Source: Actinomycetota bacterium
GTDB taxonomy: Bacteria > Actinomycetota > Actinomycetes > Nanopelagicales > Nanopelagicaceae
Assembly: GCA_016870455.1 (NCBI GenBank)
Contig: VGBN01000011.1
Coordinates: 1-37,724 of the forward strand
DNA length: 37,724 nt
Direction of reading: 5' to 3'
The notes under the pieces were generated by a model. That model worked only from the letters and a program-made list of their open reading frames with translations. It did no database searches and was not told the DNA's origin. This document shows positions 9,428 to 18,612 of this stretch, piece after piece. Position 1 is the first letter of the stretch. The number at the start of each line of letters is the position of its first letter. Position numbers and translations under genes: made by a program.

Positions 9428-11769
9428 GCTTTAGCCACCTTCACAACAGAATTTCCAACCACGCCTAGATTTCTAATCAACTGGCTATTGATTGAATTGC
9501 GAGGTAACCAAATGCTGGAGTCATCAATATCACCAATTACGCATGGAAGTGTAACTGCGCCATAACTGTTTGAAACTCTAACTAAATCACTCTCCCTAAC
9601 ACCTAGGTTATTGGCTCTGAATTTGCTAATCACAGCAACAGAAGCACGAGCAGTACCAGCTAAATTTTCCTCTCCATCTTGTAAAGAACCTTTATCTAGC
9701 AGGTTTCGCCATGAGGTAAGAATTGCCTCATCGTTGCTAAGAGATTTAACTTCAGTGCCGGCAACTGATTTCATACTTGGACTAGCACCATCCCATGCAC
9801 CAAGGGATTCTAGTTCGGCTCTTGCAGATTTAACTGTTGGCAAGTTAATTGGTTTACCAATCTCATCAGCCAAGATTGAAAGAATTCTTACATCACTTCG
9901 ATTAAGCGATTGTTCCACTGCTGCCTCAAACTTACGGACCTTTCCTTGCCAATCCATGAACGAACCACTCTTTTCAACCACTGCTGCAACAGGAAATACC
10001 ACTGACGCGATTTCGGTGATATCACTTTGGCGAATTTCAAGTGACACAATAAACTTTTTAGAAAGTTTTACTTTGGCATCTGCAGAGATATCCATTGGAT
10101 CAACTCCACCAATTACTAACGCCTGTAAATCTGAGTTGATCATTTCTTGGGTATCCATGCCTTGAGCAGTTGGTAGTGAGTCCACACTCCAAGCTGTTGA
10201 AAGATCTACCCTGGCTGCAGCATCAGTAATCGGACGTTTTCCTGGTAATAAATTTGGCAGCGCTCCTGCTGTTATGGCACCTACCTCACCTGCTCGTCGA
10301 GGGATCCAACCCAATTTTGCACCAGTTTTTTGAATCAAATTGGCAACTGCTGACAACGCTCCAACAGTTTCAGCTGCCCGCTCACCAACTAGCACCACTG
10401 ATTTGTTTGTTAAACCGGTAATTGAATTAATTGCCGCCACTTCATTTCCAGCTGCACTCTTTATCAAATTCGCATTTAGTTTTTCACTTCCCCGACTTGA
10501 AAGAGCAGCAATGCTGGTCACTTTTATTGAGCGCTTGTGAACTTGTTTATAGATTCTTAAAAAGACAATTGGCGACTCATCCTCTGGTTCAAAGTTAATG
10601 AGAAGTACATGATCTGCCTTATCGATATCTGAGTATGCCGCTGTGGAAGGAGTAGATGTTAAGAAATCCAACTCCTCTTGAGTTTGGACTCGTGCTCGAA
10701 AATCAATATTGTTACTTCCAAGAGTTACTCGAGCAAATTTGCTATAACCATAAGCATCTTCAACTGTTGCTCGTCCGCCAACCAACACACCAGCTCGTGC
10801 CTCTTTTAATCCAGCTGCTGCTACTGCCAACGCCTCAGGCCAAGAGGCCTCTCGTAGTTGACCATTTGAGTCGCGAATCAGTGGGGTAGTAATTCGATTT
10901 TTTGCCACTTCATACTTAAATGCCCAGCGACCTTTATCGCAATTCCACTCTTCATTCACAGATGGATCTTCACCAGCTAGTCTGCGTAAAGTTTTTCCTC
11001 TACGAACATCGGTGCGCATTGCACAGCCTGAAGCACAGTGTTCACATGCAGATTCGGTAGAAACTAAATCAAAAGGCCTTGCTCTAAATCGATAAGAGGT
11101 TCCAGTTAATGCTCCTACTGGACAGATTTGAACAGTATTACCTGAGTAGTAAGAATTAAATGGTTCATCTTCATAAATACCCACCTGCTGCAGAGCGCCT
11201 CGTTCATTTAAGGTAATAAATGGATCGCCAGCAATTTGCTCTGAAAATCTGGTGCAGCGAGCACAAAGCACGCATCGTTCACGATCTAACAAAACTTGTG
11301 AAGAGATAGCTACCGGTTTTTCAAATGTTCGCTTAGCTCCCTCAAATCGAGATTCACCACGGCCGTTGGACATGGCTTGATTTTGTAATGGGCACTCGCC
11401 ACCTTTATCGCACACTGGACAATCCAATGGGTGGTTTATAAGTAATAACTCCATCACACCCTTTTGTGCTTTATCAGCTACAGCTGAGGTTAGTTGTGTT
11501 TTAACGATCATTCCGTTTTCAACTGGAATAGTGCAGGAAGCTTGTGGTTTAGGGAACGCTCGACCATTAATTTCAATATCAACTAAGCATTGTCGGCAAG
11601 CACCAGCAGGTTCAAGTAGTGGATGATCACAAAATCTTGGTATCTGAATTCCAAGTTTTTCTGCCGCTCTGATCACTAGCGTTCCCTTTGGCACAGTTAC
11701 TTCAAAGCCATCAATCACACAGGTTATTAACTCAACTTTTTGTTCACTACTAAGCTCTTGAATGCTCAT
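9424..11769 (-). CDS. nuoG: NADH-quinone oxidoreductase subunit G
   Basis: Largest hydrophilic subunit of complex I, holding a chain of iron-sulfur clusters between NuoF and NuoI. Visible ligands are Cys47, 58, 61 and 79 for [2Fe-2S] N1b; His113 with Cys117, 120 and 126 for N5; and Cys166, 169, 172 and 216 for N4. A further set, Cys242, 245, 249 and 277, matches the extra [4Fe-4S] cluster N7 that is present in E. coli and Thermus and absent from mitochondria. The remaining 500 residues form the molybdopterin-oxidoreductase-like domain, which is catalytically silent in complex I. The 781 residues are somewhat shorter than E. coli NuoG (about 908). It overlaps nuoF and nuoH by four bases each. 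Confidence 0.97.
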   Translation of the reverse strand: MSIQELSSEQKVELITCVIDGFEVTVPKGTLVIRAAEKLGIQIPRFCDHPLLEPAGACRQCLVDIEINGRAFPKPQASCTIPVENGMIVKTQLTSAVADKAQKGVMELLLINHPLDCPVCDKGGECPLQNQAMSNGRGESRFEGAKRTFEKPVAISSQVLLDRERCVLCARCTRFSEQIAGDPFITLNERGALQQVGIYEDEPFNSYYSGNTVQICPVGALTGTSYRFRARPFDLVSTESACEHCASGCAMRTDVRRGKTLRRLAGEDPSVNEEWNCDKGRWAFKYEVAKNRITTPLIRDSNGQLREASWPEALAVAAAGLKEARAGVLVGGRATVEDAYGYSKFARVTLGSNNIDFRARVQTQEELDFLTSTPSTAAYSDIDKADHVLLINFEPEDESPIVFLRIYKQVHKRSIKVTSIAALSSRGSEKLNANLIKSAAGNEVAAINSITGLTNKSVVLVGERAAETVGALSAVANLIQKTGAKLGWIPRRAGEVGAITAGALPNLLPGKRPITDAAARVDLSTAWSVDSLPTAQGMDTQEMINSDLQALVIGGVDPMDISADAKVKLSKKFIVSLEIRQSDITEIASVVFPVAAVVEKSGSFMDWQGKVRKFEAAVEQSLNRSDVRILSILADEIGKPINLPTVKSARAELESLGAWDGASPSMKSVAGTEVKSLSNDEAILTSWRNLLDKGSLQDGEENLAGTARASVAVISKFRANNLGVRESDLVRVSNSYGAVTLPCVIGDIDDSSIWLPRNSINSQLIRNLGVVGNSVVKVAKA

Positions 11770-13070
11770 CTAACACCTGCACTTTCAAACAAGGTGGCGG
11801 CCGCTGGATCAAATGGGCAACTACCAGCTGATAGATGATCTAAATACTCCTGTCGGAAGTATTGAAGTGAAGAAATTATTGGACTTGCTGCACCATCTGC
11901 AAGTGCGCAAAATGAACGCCCCATAATGTTGTCACAAAGATCTAACAACTTATCTAGATCTGCTGCGCTGCCCTTGCCAGCCTCTAAATCCTTCAATACC
12001 TGAACTAACCACCAGGTTCCTTCTCGACATGGTGTGCACTTTCCACAAGATTCATGTTTGTAAAACTCTGTCCAACGAAGCACCGCACGAACCACACAGG
12101 TTGTCTCATCAAATATTTGTAATGCTTTTGTGCCAAGCATTGAGCCTGCAGCGGAGACTCCTTCGTAATCTAATGGCACATCTAAATGCGCATCGGTAAA
12201 TATTGGCGTTGATGAACCGCCTGGTGTCCAAAACTTCAATTTATGCCCTGATCTAATTCCACCAGATATCTCAAGTAGTTGGCGAAGTGTTATGCCAAGT
12301 GGTGCTTCAAATTGACCTGGATTGTTTACATGGCCTGAGAGTGAATAAAGGGTAAAGCCTTTACTTTTCTCTGTTCCCATCGCAGTAAACCATGCGACAC
12401 CATTATTAATAATTGCCGGTACTGAGGCAACAGATTCAACATTGTTAACAACGGTTGGCTTCGCATATAAACCAGCAATTGCTGGAAAAGGTGGACGCAA
12501 TCTTGGTTGTCCTCTAAATCCTTCAAGTGAATCTAGTAACGCAGTCTCTTCTCCGCAAATATAAGCACCTGCTCCAACATGGAGAACTAACTCCAAATCA
12601 AAACCTTTGCCCAAAATATTTTTACCGAGTAAGCCTGCCTTGTAAGCATCCGCTATCGCTTGTTGAACTCTTCTTACTACATGCGTTACCTCACCACGTA
12701 TATAAATAAATGCATAATTGGCCCTTATTGCGTAGGAACCGATAATCACACCCTCAATTAACACATGGGGATTTGCCATCATTAAAGGTGTATCTTTACA
12801 AGTTCCAGGTTCTGACTCATCAGCATTTACAACAAAGTAATGTTCTTTGTTATCTCCTTGCGGAATAAAACCCCATTTATTTCCAGTAGGAAAACCTGCT
12901 CCGCCTCGTCCACGTAACCCAGAATCTTTAACCATTTGAATAACTTCATCTGGTTTCATAGCTAAAGCTTTTCCAACTGCGGTGTACCCACCACTGCGTT
13001 TATAACCTTCAATAGTGAATGAATCTGCTTGATCCCAGTTGGCAGAAAGGACTGGAGTTAATTTACTCAT
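11766..13070 (-). CDS. nuoF: NADH-quinone oxidoreductase subunit F (FMN, NADH site)
   Basis: Entry point of complex I: binds NADH and FMN and holds cluster N3. The glycine-rich nucleotide motif [10 protein letters not shown] is at 54-63, followed by the [12 protein letters not shown] block at 82-93 that shapes the FMN site. The [19 protein letters not shown] block, near 166-184, is also diagnostic. The N3 cluster ligands are in the [13 protein letters not shown] motif near 340-352, with the fourth Cys further on in the [10 protein letters not shown] segment. The 434 residues are family length. It overlaps nuoE and nuoG by four bases each. Confidence 0.98.
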   Translation of the reverse strand: MSKLTPVLSANWDQADSFTIEGYKRSGGYTAVGKALAMKPDEVIQMVKDSGLRGRGGAGFPTGNKWGFIPQGDNKEHYFVVNADESEPGTCKDTPLMMANPHVLIEGVIIGSYAIRANYAFIYIRGEVTHVVRRVQQAIADAYKAGLLGKNILGKGFDLELVLHVGAGAYICGEETALLDSLEGFRGQPRLRPPFPAIAGLYAKPTVVNNVESVASVPAIINNGVAWFTAMGTEKSKGFTLYSLSGHVNNPGQFEAPLGITLRQLLEISGGIRSGHKLKFWTPGGSSTPIFTDAHLDVPLDYEGVSAAGSMLGTKALQIFDETTCVVRAVLRWTEFYKHESCGKCTPCREGTWWLVQVLKDLEAGKGSAADLDKLLDLCDNIMGRSFCALADGAASPIISSLQYFRQEYLDHLSAGSCPFDPAAATLFESAGVR

Positions 13071-13693
13071 GCCCCACCTTTAGCCTTCTTTAATCCCAAC
13101 AATGTTGGCTCACCTGCCTGCACGCCTTCATTTGCCAATCCATCAGAGATGCCAGCTAAGACCGCTGAGTTTTGTTTCCAAGTTCGCAGTGTCTTTGGGC
13201 CTCGTGTTGGTGGGATTGGATTTCCAGCTCTTGCACTATCAACTAGATCTTTAGTTGATTGCACTGTTTGGTTGTCATAAAACTCCCAATTGACCATAAC
13301 AACAGGTGCATAATCACAAGCAGCATTGCACTCAATGTGTTCTAATGAAACCTTGCCATCTGGAGTGACGCCATCATTTTCAATTCGTAAATGCTCTTTA
13401 ACCGCATCAAATATTGCATCGCCACCCATAACTGCACACAATGTATTGGTGCAGATTCCAACATGGTAATCACCCACTGGTTTAGATTTGTATTGGGTGT
13501 AAAAAGTTGAAACTGCAGTCACCTCAGCGGTTGCAAGCTCTAGTTTTTGGCCAATTAATTCAATACCTTCATTAGTCACATATCCCTCTATTGATTGCAC
13601 AAAATGAAGCAATGGCATGATGGCAGATCGTTTACGTGGATATCTTGCAATTATTGAATCCATAACTGCAATTTGCTCATTTGTATATGCCAT
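13067..13693 (-). CDS. nuoE: NADH-quinone oxidoreductase subunit E ([2Fe-2S])
   Basis: Thioredoxin-fold subunit of complex I holding the off-path cluster N1a. The ligand pattern C-x4-C then C-x3-C is visible at Cys81 and Cys86 and at Cys122 and Cys126. An N-terminal helical bundle with the RYPRKRSAIMPLLH segment precedes it. The protein has 208 residues; the C-terminal 60 beyond the fold form a tail that contains a PPTRGP segment, as in other actinobacteria. The start shares one base with the nuoD stop, and nuoF overlaps its end by four bases. Confidence 0.97.
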   Translation of the reverse strand: MAYTNEQIAVMDSIIARYPRKRSAIMPLLHFVQSIEGYVTNEGIELIGQKLELATAEVTAVSTFYTQYKSKPVGDYHVGICTNTLCAVMGGDAIFDAVKEHLRIENDGVTPDGKVSLEHIECNAACDYAPVVMVNWEFYDNQTVQSTKDLVDSARAGNPIPPTRGPKTLRTWKQNSAVLAGISDGLANEGVQAGEPTLLGLKKAKGGA

Positions 13694-15033
13694 TATCGAT
13701 CAACTCCTCCCATTACAGGATCAATTGATGCCACAGCAGCAACTACATCAGAAATTAATCCACCCTCACACATAGCTGGCGTTGATTGCAGATTGTTAAA
13801 TGATGGATCTCGGAAATGAACTCGATAAGGCCTAGTACCACCATCTGAAACTAAATTAACTCCTAATTCACCTCGAGGAGATTCAATAGCGGTATATACC
13901 TGCCCTGCTGGAACACGAAAACCTTCTGTGACTAATTTGAAGTGATGAATCAACGCCTCCATTGACTCACCCATAATTTCTCTAATGTGATTTAGTGAGT
14001 TACCCATTCCATCAGCACCAACTGATAGTCGGGATGGCCACGCAATCTTCTTATCAGCCACCATTACTGGTTGGCCCTCTAATTTCTCTAATTTAGAAAC
14101 ACATTGCTCAATAATTCTCAAAGATTGCTCTAGTTCTTTCATTCTGATTAAAAAGCGACCATAAACATCACAGGTATCGGTAGTTGGGATTTCAAATTCA
14201 TAATCCTCATAACCACAATAAGGTTGTGCTTTACGTAAATCCCAAGCTAATCCAGTTGAACGAAGCACTGGTCCAGTAATTCCTAATGTCGTACATCCGG
14301 CTAAATCTAGATAACCAACCCCCTGCGTACGCTTGATCCAAATAGAATTTCCTACCAAAAGCTTTTCATTATCCTTAAAGTTAATTCTTAAATCTTTAAC
14401 AGTCTCGCGAATCTTTTGCAGCGCACCTTGGGGTAAATCCTGTGCCACTCCGCCTGGTCGTACATAAGCCATATTCATTCGCAACCCAGAGAGCATTTCA
14501 AATATATCTAATACCTTTTCACGCTCTCTAAATGCAAAGATCATTGGCGATAGAGCGCCCAACTCAAGTGCGCCAGTTCCTAGGGCAACCATGTGTGATG
14601 AGATTCGATTGAACTCCATCATCATTACACGTATTACCGTAGCTCTTTCTGGCACATCATTTGTTATTCCCAATAGCTTTTCAACGCCTAGGCAATATGC
14701 AGTCTCATTGAATATTGGTGACAGATAATCCATTCTGGTTACAAAAGTTACGCCTTGAGTCCAATTTCTAAACTCAGTGTTTTTCTCAATTCCAGTATGC
14801 AGATAGCCGATTCCACATCGTGTTTCGGTAATTGTTTCTCCTTCAAGCTCCAAAATTAAACGAAGCACTCCATGAGTTGAGGGGTGTTGTGGTCCCATGT
14901 TTAAAACAACTCGTTCCTCTTTTGTTGCACCAATTTCAGTTACTAATGCATCCCAATCTCCACCTGTAACTGAATAAACTCGACCTTCAGTTGTTTCCTG
15001 CGAAGATGCGTATGGATCAGTGAAAGTGGTCAT
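13693..15033 (-). CDS. nuoD: NADH-quinone oxidoreductase subunit D
   Basis: 49-kDa-type subunit that builds most of the quinone-binding pocket beside NuoB; evolutionarily related to the [NiFe] hydrogenase large subunit. The GPQHPSTHG motif is at 47-55 and its histidines line the quinone site. The [14 protein letters not shown] segment near 78-91 and the [11 protein letters not shown] segment near 192-202 follow. The C-terminus ends in DPVMGGVDR, the usual terminal motif. It lacks the nickel-ligand cysteines, as expected. The 446 residues are family length. The ATG overlaps the nuoC stop by four bases. Confidence 0.98.
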   Translation of the reverse strand: MTTFTDPYASSQETTEGRVYSVTGGDWDALVTEIGATKEERVVLNMGPQHPSTHGVLRLILELEGETITETRCGIGYLHTGIEKNTEFRNWTQGVTFVTRMDYLSPIFNETAYCLGVEKLLGITNDVPERATVIRVMMMEFNRISSHMVALGTGALELGALSPMIFAFREREKVLDIFEMLSGLRMNMAYVRPGGVAQDLPQGALQKIRETVKDLRINFKDNEKLLVGNSIWIKRTQGVGYLDLAGCTTLGITGPVLRSTGLAWDLRKAQPYCGYEDYEFEIPTTDTCDVYGRFLIRMKELEQSLRIIEQCVSKLEKLEGQPVMVADKKIAWPSRLSVGADGMGNSLNHIREIMGESMEALIHHFKLVTEGFRVPAGQVYTAIESPRGELGVNLVSDGGTRPYRVHFRDPSFNNLQSTPAMCEGGLISDVVAAVASIDPVMGGVDR

Positions 15034-15659
15034 GAGTAACTCCGACGCTGTGATGGTGCAGGAACTGTTGCACCCTTGTATTCAATTTCAATACCATCTA
15101 ATGGATAATCTTTTCGTTGTGGAAAACCAGACCAATCATCTGGCATCAAAATTCGTGTTAGGCCAGGATGGTTATCAAAAATAATTCCAAACATGTCATA
15201 AGTTTCTCGCTCATGCCAATTTGTTCCAGCCCAGATTTCAACTAGTGATGGAATATGGGGATCTGTTTCCGACACACAAACTTCTAATCTGATTCGTTGG
15301 TTTCTCGTTATTGAAAGCAATGAATAAATTGCATGCAACTGGCGATTTACTTCTTCTGGATAGTGCACACCATTTACGCCAACACACATCTCAAACTTCA
15401 ATTGATCGCGTAGTATTTTGGCCACTTCCAGTAAACGACTTGGTTTTATAAATAAGGTTAACTCACCACGATCTACTACTACCTTTTCAATTGCATCACT
15501 AAATAGTGGATATGCCCGCTCTAAATCATCAGCCACCTGATCAAAATATCCACCATATGGCCGTTCGGTTGATCCAATTACAGTTTGGGTTTTTACCAAT
15601 CCGCCAAAACCTGAAGTATCTCCGCTTCCTTGGCTACCAAACATTCCGCTCTTACTCAT
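15030..15659 (-). CDS. nuoC: NADH-quinone oxidoreductase subunit C
   Basis: 30-kDa-type peripheral subunit that supports NuoD in the connecting arm; it carries no cofactor. The conserved [20 protein letters not shown] block near 151-170 is diagnostic, followed by [20 protein letters not shown]. The N-terminal 30 residues are glycine/serine rich and not conserved. The 209 residues match stand-alone NuoC; it is not fused to NuoD as it is in E. coli. Overlaps with nuoB and nuoD are four bases each. Confidence 0.97.
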   Translation of the reverse strand: MSKSGMFGSQGSGDTSGFGGLVKTQTVIGSTERPYGGYFDQVADDLERAYPLFSDAIEKVVVDRGELTLFIKPSRLLEVAKILRDQLKFEMCVGVNGVHYPEEVNRQLHAIYSLLSITRNQRIRLEVCVSETDPHIPSLVEIWAGTNWHERETYDMFGIIFDNHPGLTRILMPDDWSGFPQRKDYPLDGIEIEYKGATVPAPSQRRSYS

Positions 15660-16210
15660 GCCAACAATCCCTTTAATTGATGAGTAGGTTTTGCAGCTAA
15701 CGCAGCGGCCTCTACCTCTTTAATTATTTTTTCTCTATTTGGACCAAGTTTTTCATTTCCAATTTGCTCATGTAGTTTCAAAATTGCATCCATCAACATT
15801 TCAGGTCTTGGTGGACATCCTGGAAGATAGATATCAACAGGAATTATGTGATCAACCCCTTGCACAATTGCGTAGTTATTGAACATACCTCCTGATGAAG
15901 CACAAGCTCCCATGGCAATTGACCATTTAGGTGCTGCCATTTGATCATAAATTTGGCGAACAACTGGAGCCATTTTGTTACTGACTCGGCCAGCAACAAT
16001 CATTAAATCCGCTTGCCGAGGAGATGCCCGAAATACTTCCATTCCAAATCTCGCTAAATCATATCTACCAGCACCCGCTGCCATCATTTCAATAGCACAA
16101 CAAGCTAAACCAAAAGTTGCTGGCCACAATGAATTTTTGCGCATATAACCAGCCAGTTTTTCAACTGTTGTTAAAAGAAATCCACTCGGTAATTTTTCTT
16201 CTAAGCCCAT
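15656..16210 (-). CDS. nuoB: NADH-quinone oxidoreductase subunit B (cluster N2)
   Basis: Subunit holding cluster N2, the electron donor to quinone. With the start at 16210 the protein has 184 residues beginning [13 protein letters not shown], as actinobacterial NuoB does. The N2 ligands are the tandem Cys37-Cys38 in [10 protein letters not shown], Cys103 in [10 protein letters not shown] and Cys132 in PGCPPRPE. The frame stays open upstream to an ATG at 16291, but those 27 extra residues lie inside nuoA and do not resemble the family, so I reject them. The chosen ATG lies one base after the nuoA stop. It overlaps nuoC by four bases. Confidence 0.97.
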   Translation of the reverse strand: MGLEEKLPSGFLLTTVEKLAGYMRKNSLWPATFGLACCAIEMMAAGAGRYDLARFGMEVFRASPRQADLMIVAGRVSNKMAPVVRQIYDQMAAPKWSIAMGACASSGGMFNNYAIVQGVDHIIPVDIYLPGCPPRPEMLMDAILKLHEQIGNEKLGPNREKIIKEVEAAALAAKPTHQLKGLLA

Positions 16211-16211
16211 G

Positions 16212-16583
16212 TCAATCCCATTCCAATCCACCACGTCGCCAGACATAGGCATAGGCCACAAATACCGTGCCAATAAATAATCCCATTTCAACTAATCCAA
16301 ATACACCAAGCTCGTCAAATGCAACAGCCCATGGATATAAAAAGACTATTTCAATATCAAAAACAATAAACAACATGGCAGTCAAGAAATACTTAATAGG
16401 AAATCTACCGCCACCTGCTGCTTGTGGTGAGGGTTGGATACCGCACTCATAAGCATCTGACTTTGCTCGGTTATACCGTTTTGGGCCAGTCAGGGCTGCG
16501 GCCACAACAGAAAAAATCGCAAATCCAAAACCAATTGCCCCAATCGCCAGGATTGGCACATAGGGATTAAATGAAAGATTCAT
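16212..16583 (-). CDS. nuoA: NADH-quinone oxidoreductase subunit A
   Basis: Three-helix membrane subunit of complex I and first gene of the operon. The 123 residues show the conserved YECGIQPSP segment near 45-53 with its loop cysteine, and the [20 protein letters not shown] segment near 66-85, whose membrane acidic residues are conserved. It starts 41 bases after the menG stop on the same strand, so read-through from menG is possible. A -10 like box lies eight bases before the ATG and no ribosome-binding site is visible, which suggests a separate leaderless start for the nuo operon. Confidence 0.97.
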   Translation of the reverse strand: MNLSFNPYVPILAIGAIGFGFAIFSVVAAALTGPKRYNRAKSDAYECGIQPSPQAAGGGRFPIKYFLTAMLFIVFDIEIVFLYPWAVAFDELGVFGLVEMGLFIGTVFVAYAYVWRRGGLEWD

Positions 16584-16591
16584 ACCGTCAA

Positions 16592-16597
16592 ATCTTA
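16592..16597 (-). promoter_or_regulatory. Putative -10 box of nuo operon
   Basis: On the minus strand TAAGAT lies eight bases before the nuoA ATG, with no Shine-Dalgarno in between. This fits a leaderless or near-leaderless transcript. No convincing -35 box is seen; the upstream position is filled by the AGTGGC hairpin. Inference from sequence only. Confidence 0.4.
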
Positions 16598-16609
16598 TTG
16601 TTTGCCAGC

Positions 16610-16625
16610 AGTGGCTTTTGCCACT
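16610..16625 (-). terminator. Short hairpin between menG and nuoA
   Basis: Perfect 6-bp stem AGTGGC / GCCACT with a four-base AAAA loop on the minus strand. The stem begins at the last base of the menG stop codon. No U-run follows, so it is not a standard intrinsic terminator. It could attenuate read-through from menG into nuo or mark an mRNA processing site. The structure is seen directly; the role is inferred. Confidence 0.35.
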
Positions 16626-17317
16626 TAAGCCTTATACCCAATGTGAACTGCGACAATTCCGAAGGTTAGGTCCTGCCAAGCCACAGAGTTCCACCCATTT
16701 TTTTCCATTATTCGAGCCAGCCCTGCCTGATCTGGCCAGGCTCGAATAGATTCTGCAAGATAAACATAAGCCTTTGGATTTTTACTTATTTTTCGCACCA
16801 CGATGGGCAGTGCCTTCATTAAATAGTTTAGGTAAATGCTTTTGAAAATCTTATTCACGGGATGAGAAAATTCAGCAATAACTATTTTCCCGTTATGTTT
16901 AGTAACGCGCGAGGCTTCTTTTAATGCCAAAGAAGTATCACTTGTATTTCTCAAACCAAATGAAATTGTAGTTACATCAAAAGTGTTGTCATTAAATGGC
17001 AACTTAAGGGCATCACCTTGAACAAACTTAATGTCTTTATGTTGCTTCCTGCCTTGTGCAAGCATTCCCTCTGAGAAATCAAGTGCAGTAACTTGTGCAC
17101 CTTTATCAACTAATGGTCTAGCTGATGATCCGGTGCCAGCGGCTATATCCAAGATCTGCATACCAGTTTTTGGAGCAATGATTGCCGTCACACTTTTGCG
17201 CCAAGATTTAGTTCTACCGAGGCTAAGAAGGTCATTTAGAAAGTCATATCGACTTGCCACACCATCAAACATCTTTGATACATCATCTGGATCTTTGTTT
17301 AGATTAGCACGGACCAC
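16625..17317 (-). CDS. menG: Demethylmenaquinone methyltransferase
   Basis: SAM-dependent C-methyltransferase (UbiE/MenG family) that carries out the last step of menaquinone synthesis. The class I SAM motif ILDIAAGTGSSARP lies near 55-68, followed by the ALDFSEGML segment and the GDALKLPFNDNTFDV block; ISFGLRNTSD is the family signature after motif II. I choose GTG at 17317 because the resulting MVRANLNKDPDDVSKMFDGV start lines up with the N-terminus I recall for the mycobacterial protein. A GTG at 17350 would add eleven residues with no family match. The gene is divergent from menF across 65 bases, and nuoA follows on the same strand. Confidence 0.93.
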   Translation of the reverse strand: MVRANLNKDPDDVSKMFDGVASRYDFLNDLLSLGRTKSWRKSVTAIIAPKTGMQILDIAAGTGSSARPLVDKGAQVTALDFSEGMLAQGRKQHKDIKFVQGDALKLPFNDNTFDVTTISFGLRNTSDTSLALKEASRVTKHNGKIVIAEFSHPVNKIFKSIYLNYLMKALPIVVRKISKNPKAYVYLAESIRAWPDQAGLARIMEKNGWNSVAWQDLTFGIVAVHIGYKA

Positions 17318-17372
17318 GCCCCTATTCTCTAAGGAGTAGGCTTTGCACACAAATCCAGTAAATAGATGGGCG

Positions 17373-17378
17373 TAAATT
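17373..17378 (+). promoter_or_regulatory. Putative -10 box of menF
   Basis: TAAATT lies four bases before the menF ATG in the menG/menF divergent region. There is no purine-rich ribosome-binding site before the ATG. The spacing is shorter than for the other leaderless candidates, so this call is weak. Confidence 0.3.
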
Positions 17379-17382
17379 ATTC

Positions 17383-18612
17383 ATGTCAGTTTTAATTACT
17401 ACTGAAATCTTGGGAGAGAATTCAGTACTTACCTCTGTCGAAAGCCATCTAGATTTAACTGCAGCTTGGTTGCGAAGTGGAGATGGGCTTGTAGGTTTTG
17501 GAGAGTACAAAAAAGTAAAAATTTCAGGACCCGATAGATTTAAACAAGCCCGCACCTGGTGGAACCAACAACTTTCTGAATTTAAAATTCAAAATAATGT
17601 GCACGGTAGTGGCACCGGGCCTGTGCTTTTTACCTCGTTCTCATTTGATCCTCAACAAAGCTCAGTGCTACTTATTCCTGAGATCATCTTGGCGAAAAAA
17701 GGTAATAAGTCTTGGGTTACTTGGATTGGCGATAGCAGACAGCCAGATTTTTCAAAGCTAAACAATGCAAAATCAAGTGGCCAGATAACTTGGGAGATTG
17801 GGTCAATATCAGAGAATAAGTGGCGAGAACAGGTAAGTTTTGCAATCAAATCAATAAATGAGGGTAAGTTAGAAAAAGTAGTTCTAGCCAGGGATCAAAT
17901 TGCACGTTCTAATTCGCCAATTAATACTCGCAGTCTTTTGCAACGACTTGAAATTGATTATCCATCTACTTGGTTATTCATGGTTGATGGATTAGTTGGT
18001 GCTACTCCTGAACTTTTAGTTAGGCTAAGTAAATCTCTAGTAACCTCTAGAGTTTTAGCAGGAACAATCCAAAAAACTGGCAATGAAGACAGAGACTTGG
18101 CTCTGGCCGCCTCGTTAGCCAAATCTTCAAAGGATTTAGAGGAGCATGAGTACGCAGTTAGATCAGTCGCTGATGCGTTAGAACCATTTTGTTCATCAAC
18201 AAATGTTCCAGAATCTCCCTTTGTTCTACATCTTTCAAATGTTATGCATCTTGCAACTGATGTCACTGGAGTTCTCAATGACAGCGTAAAACAAGCAGAT
18301 ATTTTTACCCTGATCGATCAACTTCATCCCACAGCAGCGGTCTGTGGTACCCCTACAGATATCGCAAGAGAATTGATTAGTAATCTTGAACTAATGAATC
18401 GCGAACGATATGCAGCTCCAGTCGGTTGGGTAGATGCAAATGGAGATGGTGAGGTAGCGATTGCACTTCGTTGTGGATTACTTTCAGAAGACAAAAAATC
18501 TATGCGAATTTTTGCAGGTTGTGGAATTGTTGCAGGTTCAGACCCTGAGAAAGAATTTGCCGAGAGTCAGGCTAAGTTAATGCCCATGCGCACCGCTCTT
18601 GAGATGCTCTGA
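17383..18612 (+). CDS. menF: Isochorismate synthase
   Basis: Converts chorismate to isochorismate, the entry to menaquinone synthesis. It belongs to the chorismate-binding family (MenF/EntC/anthranilate synthase I). Visible blocks are KVVLAR at 165-170 with the lysine that activates water in MenF, GATPELLVR at 207-215, SRVLAGTI at 222-229, the HPTAAVCGTP segment at 315-324, and the metal-binding glutamates of the C-terminal domain (ERYAAPVGWV, then EKEFAESQAKL). The complete menD-C-B-E-A-G set nearby makes isochorismate synthase, rather than salicylate or anthranilate synthase, the sensible call. The 3' end overlaps the convergent menD gene by 46 bases. Confidence 0.92.
   Translation: MSVLITTEILGENSVLTSVESHLDLTAAWLRSGDGLVGFGEYKKVKISGPDRFKQARTWWNQQLSEFKIQNNVHGSGTGPVLFTSFSFDPQQSSVLLIPEIILAKKGNKSWVTWIGDSRQPDFSKLNNAKSSGQITWEIGSISENKWREQVSFAIKSINEGKLEKVVLARDQIARSNSPINTRSLLQRLEIDYPSTWLFMVDGLVGATPELLVRLSKSLVTSRVLAGTIQKTGNEDRDLALAASLAKSSKDLEEHEYAVRSVADALEPFCSSTNVPESPFVLHLSNVMHLATDVTGVLNDSVKQADIFTLIDQLHPTAAVCGTPTDIARELISNLELMNRERYAAPVGWVDANGDGEVAIALRCGLLSEDKKSMRIFAGCGIVAGSDPEKEFAESQAKLMPMRTALEML

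Noticed and set aside
9611-10165. 184-codon open frame on the plus strand
   Set aside because: It lies wholly antisense to nuoG, whose cluster-binding cysteines and family length are clear. Its translation has no recognisable motif.
16211-16291. Upstream extension of nuoB to an ATG at 16291
   Set aside because: The 27 extra residues are nuoA read in another frame and do not match NuoB; the ATG at 16210 gives the usual N-terminus.
17318-17350. Upstream GTG start of menG at 17350
   Set aside because: The eleven extra residues have no family match, while GTG at 17317 lines up with the known N-terminus.
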